NCBI GenBank assembly: GCA_012861695.1
Contig: JAAOOA010000337.1
Span: forward strand, 1-64,000
DNA: 64,000 nt
Origin: Trematomus loennbergii
Lineage: Eukaryota > Chordata > Actinopteri > Perciformes > Nototheniidae
Direction: 5' to 3'
The notes below the pieces were generated by a model that saw only the letters and a list, made by a program, of their open reading frames with translations, searched no databases and was not told where the DNA came from. This document shows, one piece after another, positions 34,755-46,200 of the stretch (its first letter is position 1; every line of letters begins with the position of its first letter). A program made the position numbers and the translations under genes.

Positions 34755-36130
34755 GGAGGTGCCACTGTTATGGGGACATGCTGGAGGTCTCGAGTCCGTC
34801 CTTGGGGGCTCTGTGAGCGGGCAGAGAAAGGTGATTTTCCCCGGTCTCTCCTGGAGGTGTGACATACACAGAGTCCCACTGTTAGGGACTGCTGCTGGAG
34901 GTCTCTAGTCCGTCTTTCGGTGCTCTGTGAGCGGGCAGAGAGAGGTGGTTTTCCCCTGGTCTCTGCTGGAGGTGTGACATACACAGAGTCCCACTGTTAG
35001 GGACTGCTGCTGGAGGTCTCTAGTCCGTCTTTCGGTGCTCTGTGAGCGGGCAGAGAGAGGTGGTTTTCCCCTGGTCTCTGCTGGAGGTGTGAATACACAG
35101 AGTCCCACTGTTAGGGACTGCTGCTGGAGGTCTCTAGTCCGTCTTTCGGTGCTCTGTGAGCGGGCAGAGAGAGGTGGTTTTCCCCTGGTCTCTGCTGGAG
35201 GTGTGAAATACACAGAGTCCCACTGTTAGGGACTGCTGCTGGAGGTCTCTAGTCCGTCTTTCGGTGGCTGTGAGCGGGCAGAGAGAGGTGGTTTTCCCCT
35301 GGTCTCTGCTGGAGGTGTGACATACACAGAGTCCCACTGTTAGGGACTGCTGCTGGAGGTCTCTAGTCCGTCCTTCGGGGCTCTGTGAGCGGGCAGAGAG
35401 AGGTGGTTTTCCCTGGTCTCTGCTGGAGGTGTGACATACACAGAGTCCCACGTTAGGGACTGCTGCTGGAGGTCTCTAGTCCATCTTTCGGTGCTCTGTG
35501 AGCGGGCAGAGAGAGGTGGTTTTCCCCTGGTCTCTGCTGGAGGTGTGACATACACAGAGTCCCACTGTTAGGGACTGCTGCTGGAGGTCTCTAGTCCGTC
35601 TTTCGGTGCTCTGTGAGCGGGCAGAGAGAGGTGGTTTTCCCCTGTCTCTGCTGGAGGTGTGACATACACAGAGTCCCACTGTTAGGGACTGCTGCTGGAG
35701 GTCTCTAGTCCGTCTTTCGGTGCTCTGTGAGCGGGCAGAGAGAGTGTTTTCCCCTGGTCTCTGCTGGAGGTGTGACATACACAGAGTCCCACTGTTAGGG
35801 ACTGCTGCTGGAGGTCTCTAGTCCGTCCTTCGGGGCTCTGTGAGCGGGCAGAGAGAGGTGGTTTTCCCCTGGTCTCTCCTGGAGGTGTGACATACACAGA
35901 GTCCACTGTTAGGACTGCTGCTGGAGGTCTCTAGTCCGTCTTTCGGTGCTCTGTGAGCGGGCAGAGAGAGGTGTTTTCCCTGGTCTCTCTGGAGGTGTGA
36001 CATACACAGAGTCCCACTGTTAGGGACTGCTGCTGGAGGTCTCTAGTCCGTCTTTCGGTGCTCTGTGAGCGGGCAGAGAGAGGTGGTTTTCCCGGTCTCC
36101 GCCCTGGAGGTGTGAAATAACCAGAGTCCC
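34755..36130. repeat. 115-bp tandem array, about 12 copies
   Basis: The unit contains GAGTCCCACTGTTAGGGACT, GCTGCTGGAGGTCTCTAGTC and GTGAGCGGGCAGAGAGAGGT. Units carry scattered one-base losses in G or C runs. Reading frames on either strand are artefacts. Confidence 0.95.
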
Positions 36131-36157
36131 ACTGTTAGGGACTTCTGCTGAAGGTCT

Positions 36158-36905
36158 CCTGCATTTAAACAGATTCACCAGTTTCTAACGTTATTTAGCC
36201 CTGATCAAGCCCTGTTTTCTGGGTAAGACAGCGAGGTGCTGTACCCTGGGTCTCTGGCTCTCTGAGACCCTGCTAAAAGCAGTGACTCTCGGCTGCCTGC
36301 ATTTAAACAGATTCACCAGTTTCTAACGTTACTTTAGCCCTGATCAGAGCCCTGTTTTCTGGGTAAGACAGCGAGGTGCTGTACCCTGGGTGTCTGGCTC
36401 TCTGAGACCCTGCTAAAAGCAGTGACTCTGCTGGCTGCATTTAAACAGATTCACCAGTTTCTAACAATACTTTAGCCCTGATCAGAGCCCTGTTTTTCTG
36501 GGTAAGACAGCGAGGTGCTGTACCCTGGGTGTCTGGCTCTCTGAGACCCTGCTAAAAGCAGTGACTCTGCTGGCTGCATTTAAACAGATTCACCAGTTTC
36601 TAACAATACTTTAGCCCTGATCAGAGCCCTGTTTTCTGGGTAAGACAGTGAGGTGCTGTACCCTGGTGTCTGGCTCTCTGAGACCCTGCTAAAAGCAGTG
36701 ACTCTGCTGGCTGCATTTAACAGATTCACCAGTTTCTAACGTTACTTTAGCCCTGATCAGAGCCCTGTTTTCTGGGTAAGACAGCGAGGTGCTGTACCCT
36801 GGGTGTCTGGCTCTCTGAGACCCTGCTAAAAGCAGTGACTCTGCTGCTGCATTTAAACAGATTCACCAGTTTCTACAATACTTTAGCCCTGATCAGAGCC
36901 CTGTT
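36158..36905. repeat. About 137-bp tandem array, 5-6 copies
   Basis: The unit contains GCATTTAAACAGATTCACCA, TTTAGCCCTGATCAGAGCCC and GGCTCTCTGAGACCCTGC. It directly follows the 115-bp array. Confidence 0.95.
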
Positions 36906-37657
36906 CTCAAATCGTATTTTCAAAATCTGACCCTCTGCCGTAACTCCGCTCCCCGAGGTAGAGATTCGGCGATGGTACCGTTGGATGTGGGGTACGTGTA
37001 ATGGGGGGTAGAGAAAAACCTGAACCAACAGAGCTTGTTATCAAAAGTTATGGATTAGTAGCAATATTTCACAATGGGCTCTCCGGGGTGCTGGAGGTCT
37101 CTAGTCCGTCCTTGGGGGCTCTGTGAGCGGGCATAGAGAGGTGATTTTCCCGGTCTCCGCCCTGGAGGTGTGAAATTCACAGAGTCCCACTGTTAGGGAG
37201 TGCTGGCTGGAGGTCTCTCGTCCGTCCTTGAGGGCTCTGTGAGCTGGCAGAGAGATGTGATTTCCCCCTGGTCTCTCCTGGAGGTGTGAAATAAACATAG
37301 TGCTACATTTTGTAAATATGCAATATCTCCAGGGCGCATAACTGCACTTTACAAGCCAGGGAAGGGCCAGAATCCTGGGTATACATTTTGTAATAGTGCA
37401 ATACCTCCAAGGCGCATAACTCCACTTTACAAGCCAGGGAAGATGCCTGAATCCTGGGGTAAACATTGTTTAAAGTGTTTTTAAATGTATGGAACAGTGT
37501 TTTGTCTCTTCAAAACTCTCCGTCATTGGCCGATACATGGGGACGATTTTATATTCACTATGACCGTTACTATTCCAGTGAGACGAAGTACGTCCAGTGA
37601 CCGGGTGATCCCATGTTAATTTTGTCCAAAAACCAGAGCATTCCCTTATCCGGACCG
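36906..37657. repeat. Residual copies of the flanking arrays and 3' region
   Basis: 37085-37300 carries two more diverged 115-bp units. 37310-37460 repeats the GGGCGCATAACTGCACTTTA block of 34100-34240. The last 180 bp are not recognised. Confidence 0.6.
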
Positions 37658-37769
37658 CCGAATACTCTGAATAAACCCATCAGTGTTTGACATCAAAGCT
37701 CCAACTCTCACGGTGTCTCCTTCCTGAGTCGGTGACTCCATGCATTGCTACACAGAAGTTTCCTCCACA
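37658..37769 (+). mobile_element. 3' fragment of the same LTR as 3972-4462
   Basis: CCGAATACTCTGAATAAACC through TTTCCTCCACA is almost identical to the last 112 bp of the solo LTR, in the same orientation. It ends exactly where the right inverted repeat begins, so it forms the inner boundary of that arm. The 5' part is missing. Confidence 0.85.
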
Positions 37770-38240
37770 AATAAGTGTTAAAAATCACAAACTTGCCTTT
37801 TAGAGAAACAGTCTTTAAGAAAAAATCTAGTCAGACAAGTACTTCATTTTCTAGTTTTAAGGTTTTGCATACCTCAAAGTATCTTGGCAAGAGAAAAAAG
37901 CAATCTGCCTTGTGTCAGTGAATAACTGTTAAAATCACAAACTTATAGATAAGCTAGAGGCTATTTTAGATTTGTCAATTAGAGTTAAAGGGTTAAATAA
38001 CATTTTCAACTGCTGTTCATAGTTACTGGATACATAACGAACCTCATCATTATCTCGATTTTCTACTTCCATTTTTATTTAACAGTGAAACGTCTTATTT
38101 TAGTACAGTCTAGTCAAAGGAGTTAATACTATTACTATATATGAAAGCAAAAAAAAACACATTTTCATTTGTTATGGTTGCTTAATTGAAAAACACACCA
38201 TTCGCCACATTTTCAGAAAGACATATTACATTTGACCAAG

Positions 38241-39338
38241 TTAATGTCGTAGTGCATACAAGGTATTACTTATAAAAGACTTAACGATTTGCACTGCTGC
38301 TTCTCTCCGCGTTTCATTTACAGTGATCGTTTATCGTTCAATTCACATTGCCCAAGTAGATGTTTAGGGGTCTCTTGGAAGTAAATGAATGCATTTTTTA
38401 TATCAGATAAGTGCATTAACATCACTTGCAAATTCTCTATCCTTTCACCCGCAACGATTATAATCTGCTTTGCTTCTTCTTCGGTTTCACCATTATTAGC
38501 TCTGAATGTAATCCTTTCTGGGGCTTCTTGTGCTTATTGTGGTCTGTTGAATACCTGGCATAGGATTTGTTTAGCTGTAAGGACGGGTACCATATAATTG
38601 TCTTCAAAAGCTTTGTCTATGTCATCACACGTTTTGGCATATCCTTCACTGTAATGACAACCGATACTAGATCCTCCAACAGTCTTTTAATACATGTTCT
38701 GGCACTGTCGCCAATTTGGGCAATTCCATAGTATCGTGCTTTTCTCTCATTATATTGAAGCAAAGCTCTGCCATTGCTTTTGGTATTTGTTCAACACATT
38801 CGCAGCAGTCGGTTAGCGGTAGATGATCTGTAAGATTATTATGATCCGGTAATGGCTCTACAACACTATCAGCATCCTCTATAGTTAGTTGAAATTTCTT
38901 CACTTTGTTCCTTTTTCTTTTCACCTTCCTTCTTTTTGTCTTTTTCCATCCTATTGTCCCTTTTCTTTTCATTCGCATTCTGCGTTTGCTTTTCATTTTT
39001 CTTCTCCTTTTCATTTTGCTTTTTCTTTTCTTCGGTTTCTTTACTTTTGCTTTTCTTTTCTGCTAATTGTCGTTTGCGATCTTGGCGAGTAGTATGAGAT
39101 ATATTGTTTCTATAAAGGTTTCTATAATACCATCTTTTAAAGAAAGATATTCTTCATATGTCATTTTATCATAGTCCTCTTTTGTCCTAAATACCTTACA
39201 TGGATATGATATAGAGGGAAGCTCTTCTTCGGGAACATCCTCTCCCTTACTTTGTAACATCCAGTCATTAAGCCCATATCCGTTATCCTGGTGATAATAA
39301 GGGTAGGCTACATCAGACTTGGTTTTTCTCAGATCCAT
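38241..39338 (-). pseudogene. Basic/acidic element protein, right copy (frameshifted)
   Basis: This is the reverse-strand copy of 23862-24959. It starts at ATG 39338 (MDLRKTKSD...) and the N-terminal 67 or so codons stay open, where the left copy is broken. The basic middle (39014-38880) is continuous with the start of the C-terminal domain (FQLTIEDADSVVEPLP), showing that the two halves form one protein. A missing A in a run at about 38742 shifts the frame after FNIMREK, and small deletions occur near 38535 and 38590. A 9-11-bp insertion is present near 38270. Both arms thus carry damaged copies whose lesions differ. Function unknown. Confidence 0.6.
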
Positions 39339-39613
39339 GGCTAGTTTTCAACGGTCGTCTTAGTGGGGTCCTTAGTTTGGATGATTTGCTGATTGGGGTG
39401 GGACTTATTGCGTTGAGTGGGGGATCATCTGTAGAAATGAGAGTTTCTTTCACCCGTATAATGTCCCTCGCTGTTTGACTCTTTTTAAAAAGTTATTTTT
39501 CATCTATCATTTTCAACCAAGCAGCAAGAGGTCAAATTTAAGAATAAGTAATAGTTTGTCATGATTTTAGTGGGAAAAAGTCAGAGCGCAATGTCACATC
39601 TTAAAGACAGCTT

Positions 39614-39707
39614 GTTTCATGTGGAAACCTACTTGAGCAGGTCTCCCTTGAAAAAGAGGATACAACCTGAATAAATAAAGGTTTTGAAATGAAATGAAAT
39701 GAAATGA
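39614..39707 (+). mobile_element. Retroposon 3' tail inserted only in the right arm
   Basis: GTTTCATGTGGAAACC... AATAAATAAAGGTTTTGAAAT ending in (GAAAT)n interrupts sequence that is continuous in the left arm (AGTTCAAGCTGTC at 23580). It looks like a short LINE/SINE 3' end and post-dates divergence of the arms. Confidence 0.75.
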
Positions 39708-40425
39708 ACTGGATAGATGGTTAGTCTTTTTTCAAACATACCATACGTTCTGCATGTTAGTATATTTGGCCAATCGGGTTAGGCCCTACTGCCCCACTCC
39801 CTCAATAGGGAAGTCACGCTTTGGGAAGAGGTGTTTAATTTCACAGATCTGACTTGATTGTTGTTGTGATGGCTGAAGAAAGAGGGACTGGGAGGAAAAT
39901 TCAGAGGGTGAAGAAGCAGAAAGATAACTTGTTTGTAAAACGGACAGCACGTCAGTTTCTGGAAAGATGACACCGGTTTTGCATGACATGCCAAATATCC
40001 TGAAGCCCTATAAAAAGTATATTGTGTTGAAAATATCGCAAAAAGTCGTAATATTGTATAATGTAAGTTGCATGTTGTATTTTGATAAAAATCGCTGTAT
40101 ATTCAAAAATATAATGGAGAGGAAAAAAAAAGATATCACAGTATGTTGAAAAATATGAAAAAAGTAATGTTGTGTTAAAATAACATGAAAGAAATCAAAG
40201 TAAAGCATCTAAAACATATATTTAAAAAAAAAGTAATGTTAGTCAAGTAATTCATTACAAATGAATGAATATGTTACCAAGTTATAAAGTTTTCCATACA
40301 TAAACGTGTATCTTACAGTTCCTTTGTGAGAGAATTACGCACAAATTGCAGTATTTTATCTGTTTTTGTTGCACTGTTGGAGGAGCCTGTGACCTATGTT
40401 TTTCATTGACATATCTACACTGTAG

Positions 40426-40632
40426 CTAATGGGCATATGCCATAAAGCCTTGAAACTTGAAACTTAAAATTATGTGAGGGGAGACAGTCTCACACATCCA
40501 GACTCCATTTTTCATGAAGAGCCTCCGACGGAGGGTCTGCATCCGTTTCTTGACTGGAGCTCCCGACGGATGGCGGTAAGTTGTCACAGGCGTCTCGCTG
40601 ATTAAACCCATATCGATGCGTCTCTTTGCCAT
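40426..40632 (-). CDS. Small basic protein, right-arm copy (68 aa, hypothetical)
   Basis: Starts MAKRRIDMGLISETP as in the left copy. After KKRMQ it lacks six codons present on the left, then has TLRRRLFM and a different C-terminal tail, because adjacent sequence differs between the arms. The tail runs into a repeat-derived AAGTTTCAAGG segment and so may not be native. No family recognised. Confidence 0.35.
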   Translation of the reverse strand: MAKRRIDMGLISETPVTTYRHPSGAPVKKRMQTLRRRLFMKNGVWMCETVSPHIILSFKFQGFMAYAH

Positions 40633-41372
40633 TTTCGTTTTGAAAGTTTAGGTGACTTGGTGAGTGGAAATGACTGGCTTTTTATCTAGTTTGCACGGAT
40701 TTCTTTTTTTACCTAGCTCCATCCCCACCTCTATCTTCTCACATCTCATAGCAAAAGGAAGGGGGGAAGGGGTGGGAGGGGGACGGGGTGAGAGGGGGAC
40801 GGGGTGCGAGGGGGGATGGGGTGACAGGAAGGGGTGAGAGGGGGACGGGGTACGAGGGGGATGGGTGCGAGACATTTTACAACACCTCACCACCCTCACA
40901 TCAAAGGACATACATCAAAGGCTAATTAGATTAGACATCAAAGGATCTACTACAAGGGGGAATATCACACCTACATGTCACAACACCTCACCCCTCACAT
41001 CAAAGGATAGACATCAAAGGGTAATTAGATTAGACAACAAAAGGATCTACTACAAGGGGGAATTCACACCTACATGTTACAAACACCTCACCCCTCACAT
41101 CAAAGGATAGACATCAAGGTCAGACATCAAAAGCTAATTAGATTACACAACAAAGGATCTACTACAATGGGAATATCACACCTACATGTTACAACACCTC
41201 ACCCCTCACATCAAAGGATAGCACACCTATCTGTGATAACACCTCGAACAAAGGGGCTCATTAGCATATCAAAGGGGCTCATTTGCATAATGTAGGGGAG
41301 GCGGGACCTGTCACAGCACCTGTCACTTTTTATGCATACTAATGTGATGGAAAGGGGATTTGTACTACTACT

Positions 41373-41378
41373 CATGGT
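41373..41378. repeat. Target-site duplication CATGGT, right
   Basis: Matches 21284-21289 exactly. Confidence 0.85.
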
Positions 41379-41404
41379 AATACTCCATTAAAGTATATTA
41401 AATG

Positions 41405-41590
41405 TATACTTCAGTCAGAGGGGGTAGAAGTACTCAGATCATGTACTTGAGTAAATACTCAGATCTTGTACTTGAGTAAAAGTAGAAGTACTCAGATCTT
41501 GTACTTTAGTAAAAGTAGAAGTACTCAGATCTTGTACTTTAGTAAAAGTAGAAGTACCAGAGTGTAGGAATACTCTGTCATTATTTTGTA
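41405..41590. mobile_element. hAT-type MITE fragment (TACTTGAGTAAAAGTAGAAG family), copy 1
   Basis: Begins CAGAGGGGGTAGAAGTACTC, then about four tandem units of AGATCTTGTACTTGAGTAAA plus AGTAGAAGTACTC. Same family as 42725-43286. Confidence 0.65.
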
Positions 41591-42724
41591 CTTGTTCACG
41601 TCTAAAAACATCTCCGACCTTACAAAGACAAGTGAGGCCATATTTTTATAATAATGCCCAGACTTTTCCCAAGATGTTTTTATTTAGAAAGTTTCCTTAT
41701 TCGTTAAAGCTGTTGTTATTTTTAAGAAAATGTCCTTGCATACTTTCCAGGACTGACTGAACTCTACCAAGTGTTCCTCTCTTTCCCAAATACTCTCTTC
41801 TTTCCAGAGAAGAAGGTGTGCATGAATCTGTTTGCAGGCTTCAGTGTTCCTCCTCCACACCAACCCTGATGTGCGTCTTATGCAAACATCTTCCCAATCA
41901 GCTGGCGTTTGACTGACAAAAGTACGTCTCTACCCGGAGGACAGAGGACAGAAGAAGAAGTCTCTCTGAAGGCGAGGCTGCTGATGACTGTATTTAGAAC
42001 TCATTCCTGCACCTTTCTGCATTTAAAGATCAATTTCCTACCATATAATACGATCTACCTTAATTTAAAGGCATGATACCAGACTATTGTTCCCAGTCAT
42101 CTTTGCCACCTTTTGGACTTGGAAATACTCTATAAAGTACGTACAGGTTTTGATTAAAGTGTCTCCCCTCAGTTAGGAGGTATCTTATGTCAGGGTCGGT
42201 TCACTAAATAATTTTCCAGTCTTGTAAACAAGCCCTTGGCTCCGTCTCCGCAGAATACATTTCCTTTGACAGTTGATCAGTTTAATGCAGTCTGTGCCTC
42301 TCTGTGAAGATAACCCCTCTGGGCCATTTATTGTCAGGCTAATCTCTTTAAACTGTAAATATGGGGTGTATAAATCCCTAATTATGTGCTAATGATGGAG
42401 CGCTCAGTCTCAATTACACGTTAATTGAGTCAAGTGACAACGCTCTTTAGTTTCCTTACACCAGGAGTTCATTACTAACTCACTAATTAGGGTGTCTCTT
42501 GTTGGGAAACATACGAGCATTTCAGACAAATGGTGCTTCTACACATTCACTAATTACATTTCACATAACTCGGACTGATACCCAAACTACAAAAAAATTA
42601 TTATCGAGTGAACTGCCAATTAAATGTAATTAATCTCAAAATAATTACCATTGCAATTTTTCATAGAATCCATAGTGTCGTCTTAAAATGAACTAAAATC
42701 TTAAGCTATTCAGTTAGCTGTGAA
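41591..42724. other. Non-coding sequence with several TAATTA-type sites
   Basis: No open frame or repeat terminus was identified. At 42330-42500 the sites TAATCTC, CTAATTATG, GTTAATTGAG and CTAATTAGG cluster, which could bind homeodomain proteins. This is speculative. Confidence 0.3.
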
Positions 42725-43286
42725 CAAAAAAGAGTAGGTCTTGTACTTGAGTCAAAGTAGAAGTACTCAGATCTTGTACTTGAGTCAAAGTAGAAGTACT
42801 CAGATCATGTACTTGAGTAAAAGTAGAAGCATTCAGATCTTGTACTTGAGTAAAAGTAGAAGTACTCAGATCTTGTACTTGAGTAAAAGTAGAAGTACCA
42901 GAGTGTAGGAATACTCTATTACAGTAAAAGTCCTGCATTCAAAATGTTCCTCAAGTGAAAGTAGAAAAGTATTCTCATCAAAATATAGTGAAAGTAGCGA
43001 CAGTAAAATTAGTCATTGTGCAGATTGGTCCATTTCAGAATAATATATATGATATGTTTTATAATGATTGATCATGAAAGTGTTCTCAAAGCTGGTAAAG
43101 GTGCAGCTAGTTTGAATGACTTTGTATACTGCAGGGTAGCTTGTGAATTTACTCCAGGTGGAACTAAAGTCTGATTTAACACTTGATTATATTTCACATA
43201 ATTCATCCACATCTGTGAAGTAACTAAAGGTATTAAATACATGTAGTGGAGTAAAAGTACACCATTTACCTTCCCACCTCTACCTA
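42725..43286. mobile_element. hAT-type MITE, copy 2, with 33-bp internal repeats
   Basis: About five tandem units (CTTGTACTTGAGTAAAAGTA) are followed by a common body and the end ACCTTCCCACCTCTA, which is complementary to a TAGAGGTGGGAAGGT-type terminus. Confidence 0.65.
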
Positions 43287-43609
43287 TTGGTGTTGTGAAG
43301 TCCTTTGGGTTAATCTTGCAGCTAAAATCTGATTGACAGCGCTGTAGGAGTGAAACGGTCAACCAGCCGCCGGATTACAGATTAAAAGACATTTCTAATC
43401 TGCTTTGCTTCATGGCCAGTGTGTCTGAGCTTCAGCTGACGCACTATAAGCCTCAACTTTCCCCCACATCAAAACAAACTCCAGGGTTTAAAAAACAACA
43501 CCCAAAAAATACAATAAAATAAATGTCCTGTGTGAAACGACAGGAGAGGAACCCTGCAAAGAGAGGACATCCTAAGTGTTTTGATGTGCATTATAGTGTT
43601 AACAAGGCA

Positions 43610-44095
43610 TTAAAGGTCCCTATTATACTGTATTTCAACAATATATGACAGGTCTCATGACAGATTATACTCCTGGAGAACATGAGCAAATCCACCAGAC
43701 AAAAACAATCAAATGGAAATCTGTCATTTGGAATATTCTGAATGATTTGCTCTCTGCCAGACAATAGTGTATCATAAGAGTGATTAGTAAGAGAGGATGT
43801 ATTCTTCCTATACGCATGAGCTTCTAACAATAAAATATCTCAAGGAAACTTTAAATACAACCTTACCTTAAAGGTCCCCTATTATACGCTTTTACAACAA
43901 TATATTACAGGTCTCAGTTATATCCAGAGCCTGTCTCTGATTGGCTGAAACACCAAACAGATCATTGCAGCATCCCATAATCCCTCTGTTTCAGCCCTGT
44001 TTCAAAAGTACTGATTCTGTGTCTGTAGCTTAAATGCTAATGAGCTGCTTTTGGCCACGCCCCTCTGAGAGATGATTGGTTTAAAAAAAAAAATG
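43610..44095. mobile_element. Two TTAAAGGTCCC MITE ends (piggyBac-like)
   Basis: TTAAAGGTCCCTATTATAC at 43610 and TTAAAGGTCCCCTATTATAC at 43868 start two related sequences, sharing ACAATATATKACAGGTCTCA. TTAA at the edge suggests piggyBac-type insertion. Partner ends are not certain. Confidence 0.45.
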
Positions 44096-44128
44096 GTGCT
44101 CTAGGAGGAGATTCAGGTGACAGGGTGG

Positions 44129-44462
<334 letters not shown>

Positions 44463-45593
44463 ACAGATGCCCTCAGAAAGCCACTAACAGGATGACGCCA
44501 GCACTGCGGGGTAAAGACGGATTATGTCTGAGCAGTAGTTAAACAGATTATTCCAGAAAGGGTGCCTTCTTTTTTAACCTCGTCACTCTTGCCACACTTT
44601 ACAGCTCTCGCCGAGGAGGAGGAAGAAGGAGGAAGAGAGGAGGAGGAGGAACTTGGTCCTGCAGCGATCATTACGAGAGTTTCAGCTGGAGCTCAGGGCC
44701 TGGAAATGATCCATGAGACCTGCAGACATGAGTTGCACCTGAGTTAAAGGACACACCCAGCAGGATTTCATTTCATATTTTTATTCGGAAACTTTCTCCC
44801 ATAATGCTTTGGGAATTCGGACTCGTGCTGATGTTCGTCCTCGCTCCACAGGCCGCGGGATTAAAGGTAAGCTTGCTGTTTTTATTTTTCCACAAAATCC
44901 CTTTTTAAAAGCAACTTCTAAAACAGAAACAATAATAAAGTTCTCACTTGGATGAATGAGCACACTCAGATGCAAGGACTTGATCTGCACTAAACTTGGT
45001 CACAATGCAAAGCAAAGCCTATTACGATTACATAAGTAATACCCGGGGTGTTTTCACCAGAGGACGCACAAAGGCTCTGTAAAGCAGTAAATCCTTCAGA
45101 GTGCCTCCTTTAAACACAGTGTTTCTGAATATGTGCAAACATGCTGATTACAAATGGAGAGGGGATAACGGCACGCTTTAATAGATATTTCTCCAGCTGT
45201 GGGTTTTATTTTGACCCCATGAGAAACGTGTGAATGTGTTTCAATCTGAATGCATTTCAGAGCATTCACACCTACACTTAGAGGTGCCCACTTCTCATTG
45301 GATCGCCAAAGAAGTATCTTAGGCGCTATTTACACGGGAACAAAACGGGTTGTATCTGCTACTTTTCTCTTTCGTATAGCCCGTTCGTTCACACGAGGCC
45401 GTAACGGAACCGCGGAAACGGACCCCTCAAACGATAACGGGTCCCAAGGTGGATAGATCTGCGGACGGAACGCTCTGGGGGGCCAAACGTCTCCGTGTGT
45501 ACGTCCTATACGATCATTTCTGATAGTGATGAAGCCATAGCCCCGCCTCTCCCCACCTCTGCTGCTCACTGCTGCAGCATGGTCAGTAGCTAC
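44463..45593. other. Upstream region of the impg1-type gene
   Basis: Contains a GAGGA-rich stretch (44616-44650) and the candidate alternative first exon 44804-44866. Otherwise no gene is supported. 45325-45500 is CpG-rich and may be a dispersed repeat. Confidence 0.4.
44804..44866 (+). CDS. Candidate alternative first exon (signal-peptide-like)
   Basis: ATG at 44804 encodes 21 residues, MLWEFGLVLMFVLAPQAAGL plus K, a hydrophobic signal-peptide-like segment, followed by a strong donor AAG|GTAAGC. It ends in phase 0, whereas the exon at 47581 needs one carried-in base, so it cannot splice there directly. It could splice in frame to an acceptor at 46805 (TTTAACTTTAG) upstream of 46806-46920. 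It may be a real 5' exon, or chance. Confidence 0.35.
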
Positions 45594-45882
45594 TAGGGGT
45601 GTAACGGTATACGTTTTCGTACCGAAAATATTCGGTATGGGCCCTTCGGGTCGGTACACGTGTGTACCGAAGTGTACCAAACGAATATAACGTTAAAAGT
45701 AAAAAATGTAGGTGAAAAACTTTTTGGAAGTAATCTCAGGTGCTTCGTCGCAGCATTCAGTGTAATTTGCTCACATTGGGTTCAACGCGTCATAGAGCGA
45801 CCAAGTCATTTCATTGGATGAGAGGCATACTATGAGAGCTGGTCACAGGGATGCGTTCAAATGTTGTCAGTAATTTGAGGAA

Positions 45883-46200
45883 ATGGCGAACGCCGATACA
45901 GTTGAGCTCGAAAATCCTCCAGCATCATTGAAGTCTCCAGTTTGGGAACATTTTGGTTTCGCAGTTACGTACAAGGATGACGGACAAAGACAGGTGGACC
46001 GAACCAAAGCTGTTTGTCGGCATTGTTCAGCTAACATTGATTACGCGGCTGGCAATACATCAAACTTGCACACTCATTTGAAAAGGCATCACCCGAACGT
46101 AAATATCACCGGTACCAAAAGAAAAATAACTGAAGTGCAAACCCAACTCCCATTAGCATTTAAGCCTCCACCACTCGCAAAAAGTGCAGTGCCATGTTAG
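45883..46200 (+). pseudogene. hAT transposase N-terminus with BED zinc finger (105 aa)
   Basis: The frame contains SPVWEHFGF, KAVCRHC, and NLHTHLKRHHP. This is the aromatic-rich start and the Cx2C...Hx4-5H set of a BED finger, as in ZBED/Ac-type hAT transposases. BED fingers bind the transposon ends. The reading continues through a basic linker (TKRKITEVQTQLPLAF) and stops at 46198-46200. The RNase-H-like catalytic core that normally follows, several hundred residues, is absent. The start ATG 45883 follows a plausible 5' UTR inside the element. The product could still bind element ends without cutting, which is an inference. Confidence 0.7.

Larger units (their letters stand above)
21290..41372. 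mobile_element. 20-kb long-terminal-inverted-repeat element, Maverick/Polinton-like ends
   Basis: Left terminus AGTAGTAGTACAAATCCC and right terminus GGGGATTTGTACTACTACT are inverted, flanked by the 6-bp duplication CATGGT. Length is 20,083 bp. The inverted repeats run 21290-25444 and 37770-41372. Maverick/Polinton elements are known for 15-25 kb length, 6-bp duplications and 5'-AG termini, and this element fits all three. However, its repeats are far longer than their usual 0.1-1 kb, and I find no DNA polymerase B, integrase, ATPase, protease or capsid frame. It is therefore a nonautonomous relative, a decayed copy or a different virus-derived family. The centre was later filled by a tyrosine-recombinase element, tandem arrays and an LTR fragment. 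Confidence 0.75.
37770..41372 (-). repeat. Right long terminal inverted repeat (about 3.6 kb)
   Basis: Reverse complement of 21290-25444. Compared with the left arm it lacks about 0.7 kb near 40480 and the (TA)n run, carries an extra retroposon tail at 39614-39707, and has a different copy number of the terminal CCTTTGATGT repeats (40870-41230). Confidence 0.9.

Noticed and set aside
34751..36003. Repeated minus-strand frames with RGKPPLSARSQS
   Set aside because: Derived from the 115-bp tandem array; frames shift with each small indel.
29380..36905. Regular repeats considered as CRISPR arrays
   Set aside because: Units are directly adjacent without unique spacers, and the setting is a vertebrate genome.
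37658..37769. Full LTR retrotransposon between 3972 and 37769
   Set aside because: The two LTR sequences are 33 kb apart, with a perfect duplication around the first alone and no gag/pol between, so they are separate insertions.
21290..41372. Interpretation of the 20-kb block as a plain inverted segmental duplication of host DNA
   Set aside because: Inverted triplet-repeat termini with an exact 6-bp direct repeat outside both ends fit insertion of a mobile element. An assembly artefact is not excluded and is stated as a test.
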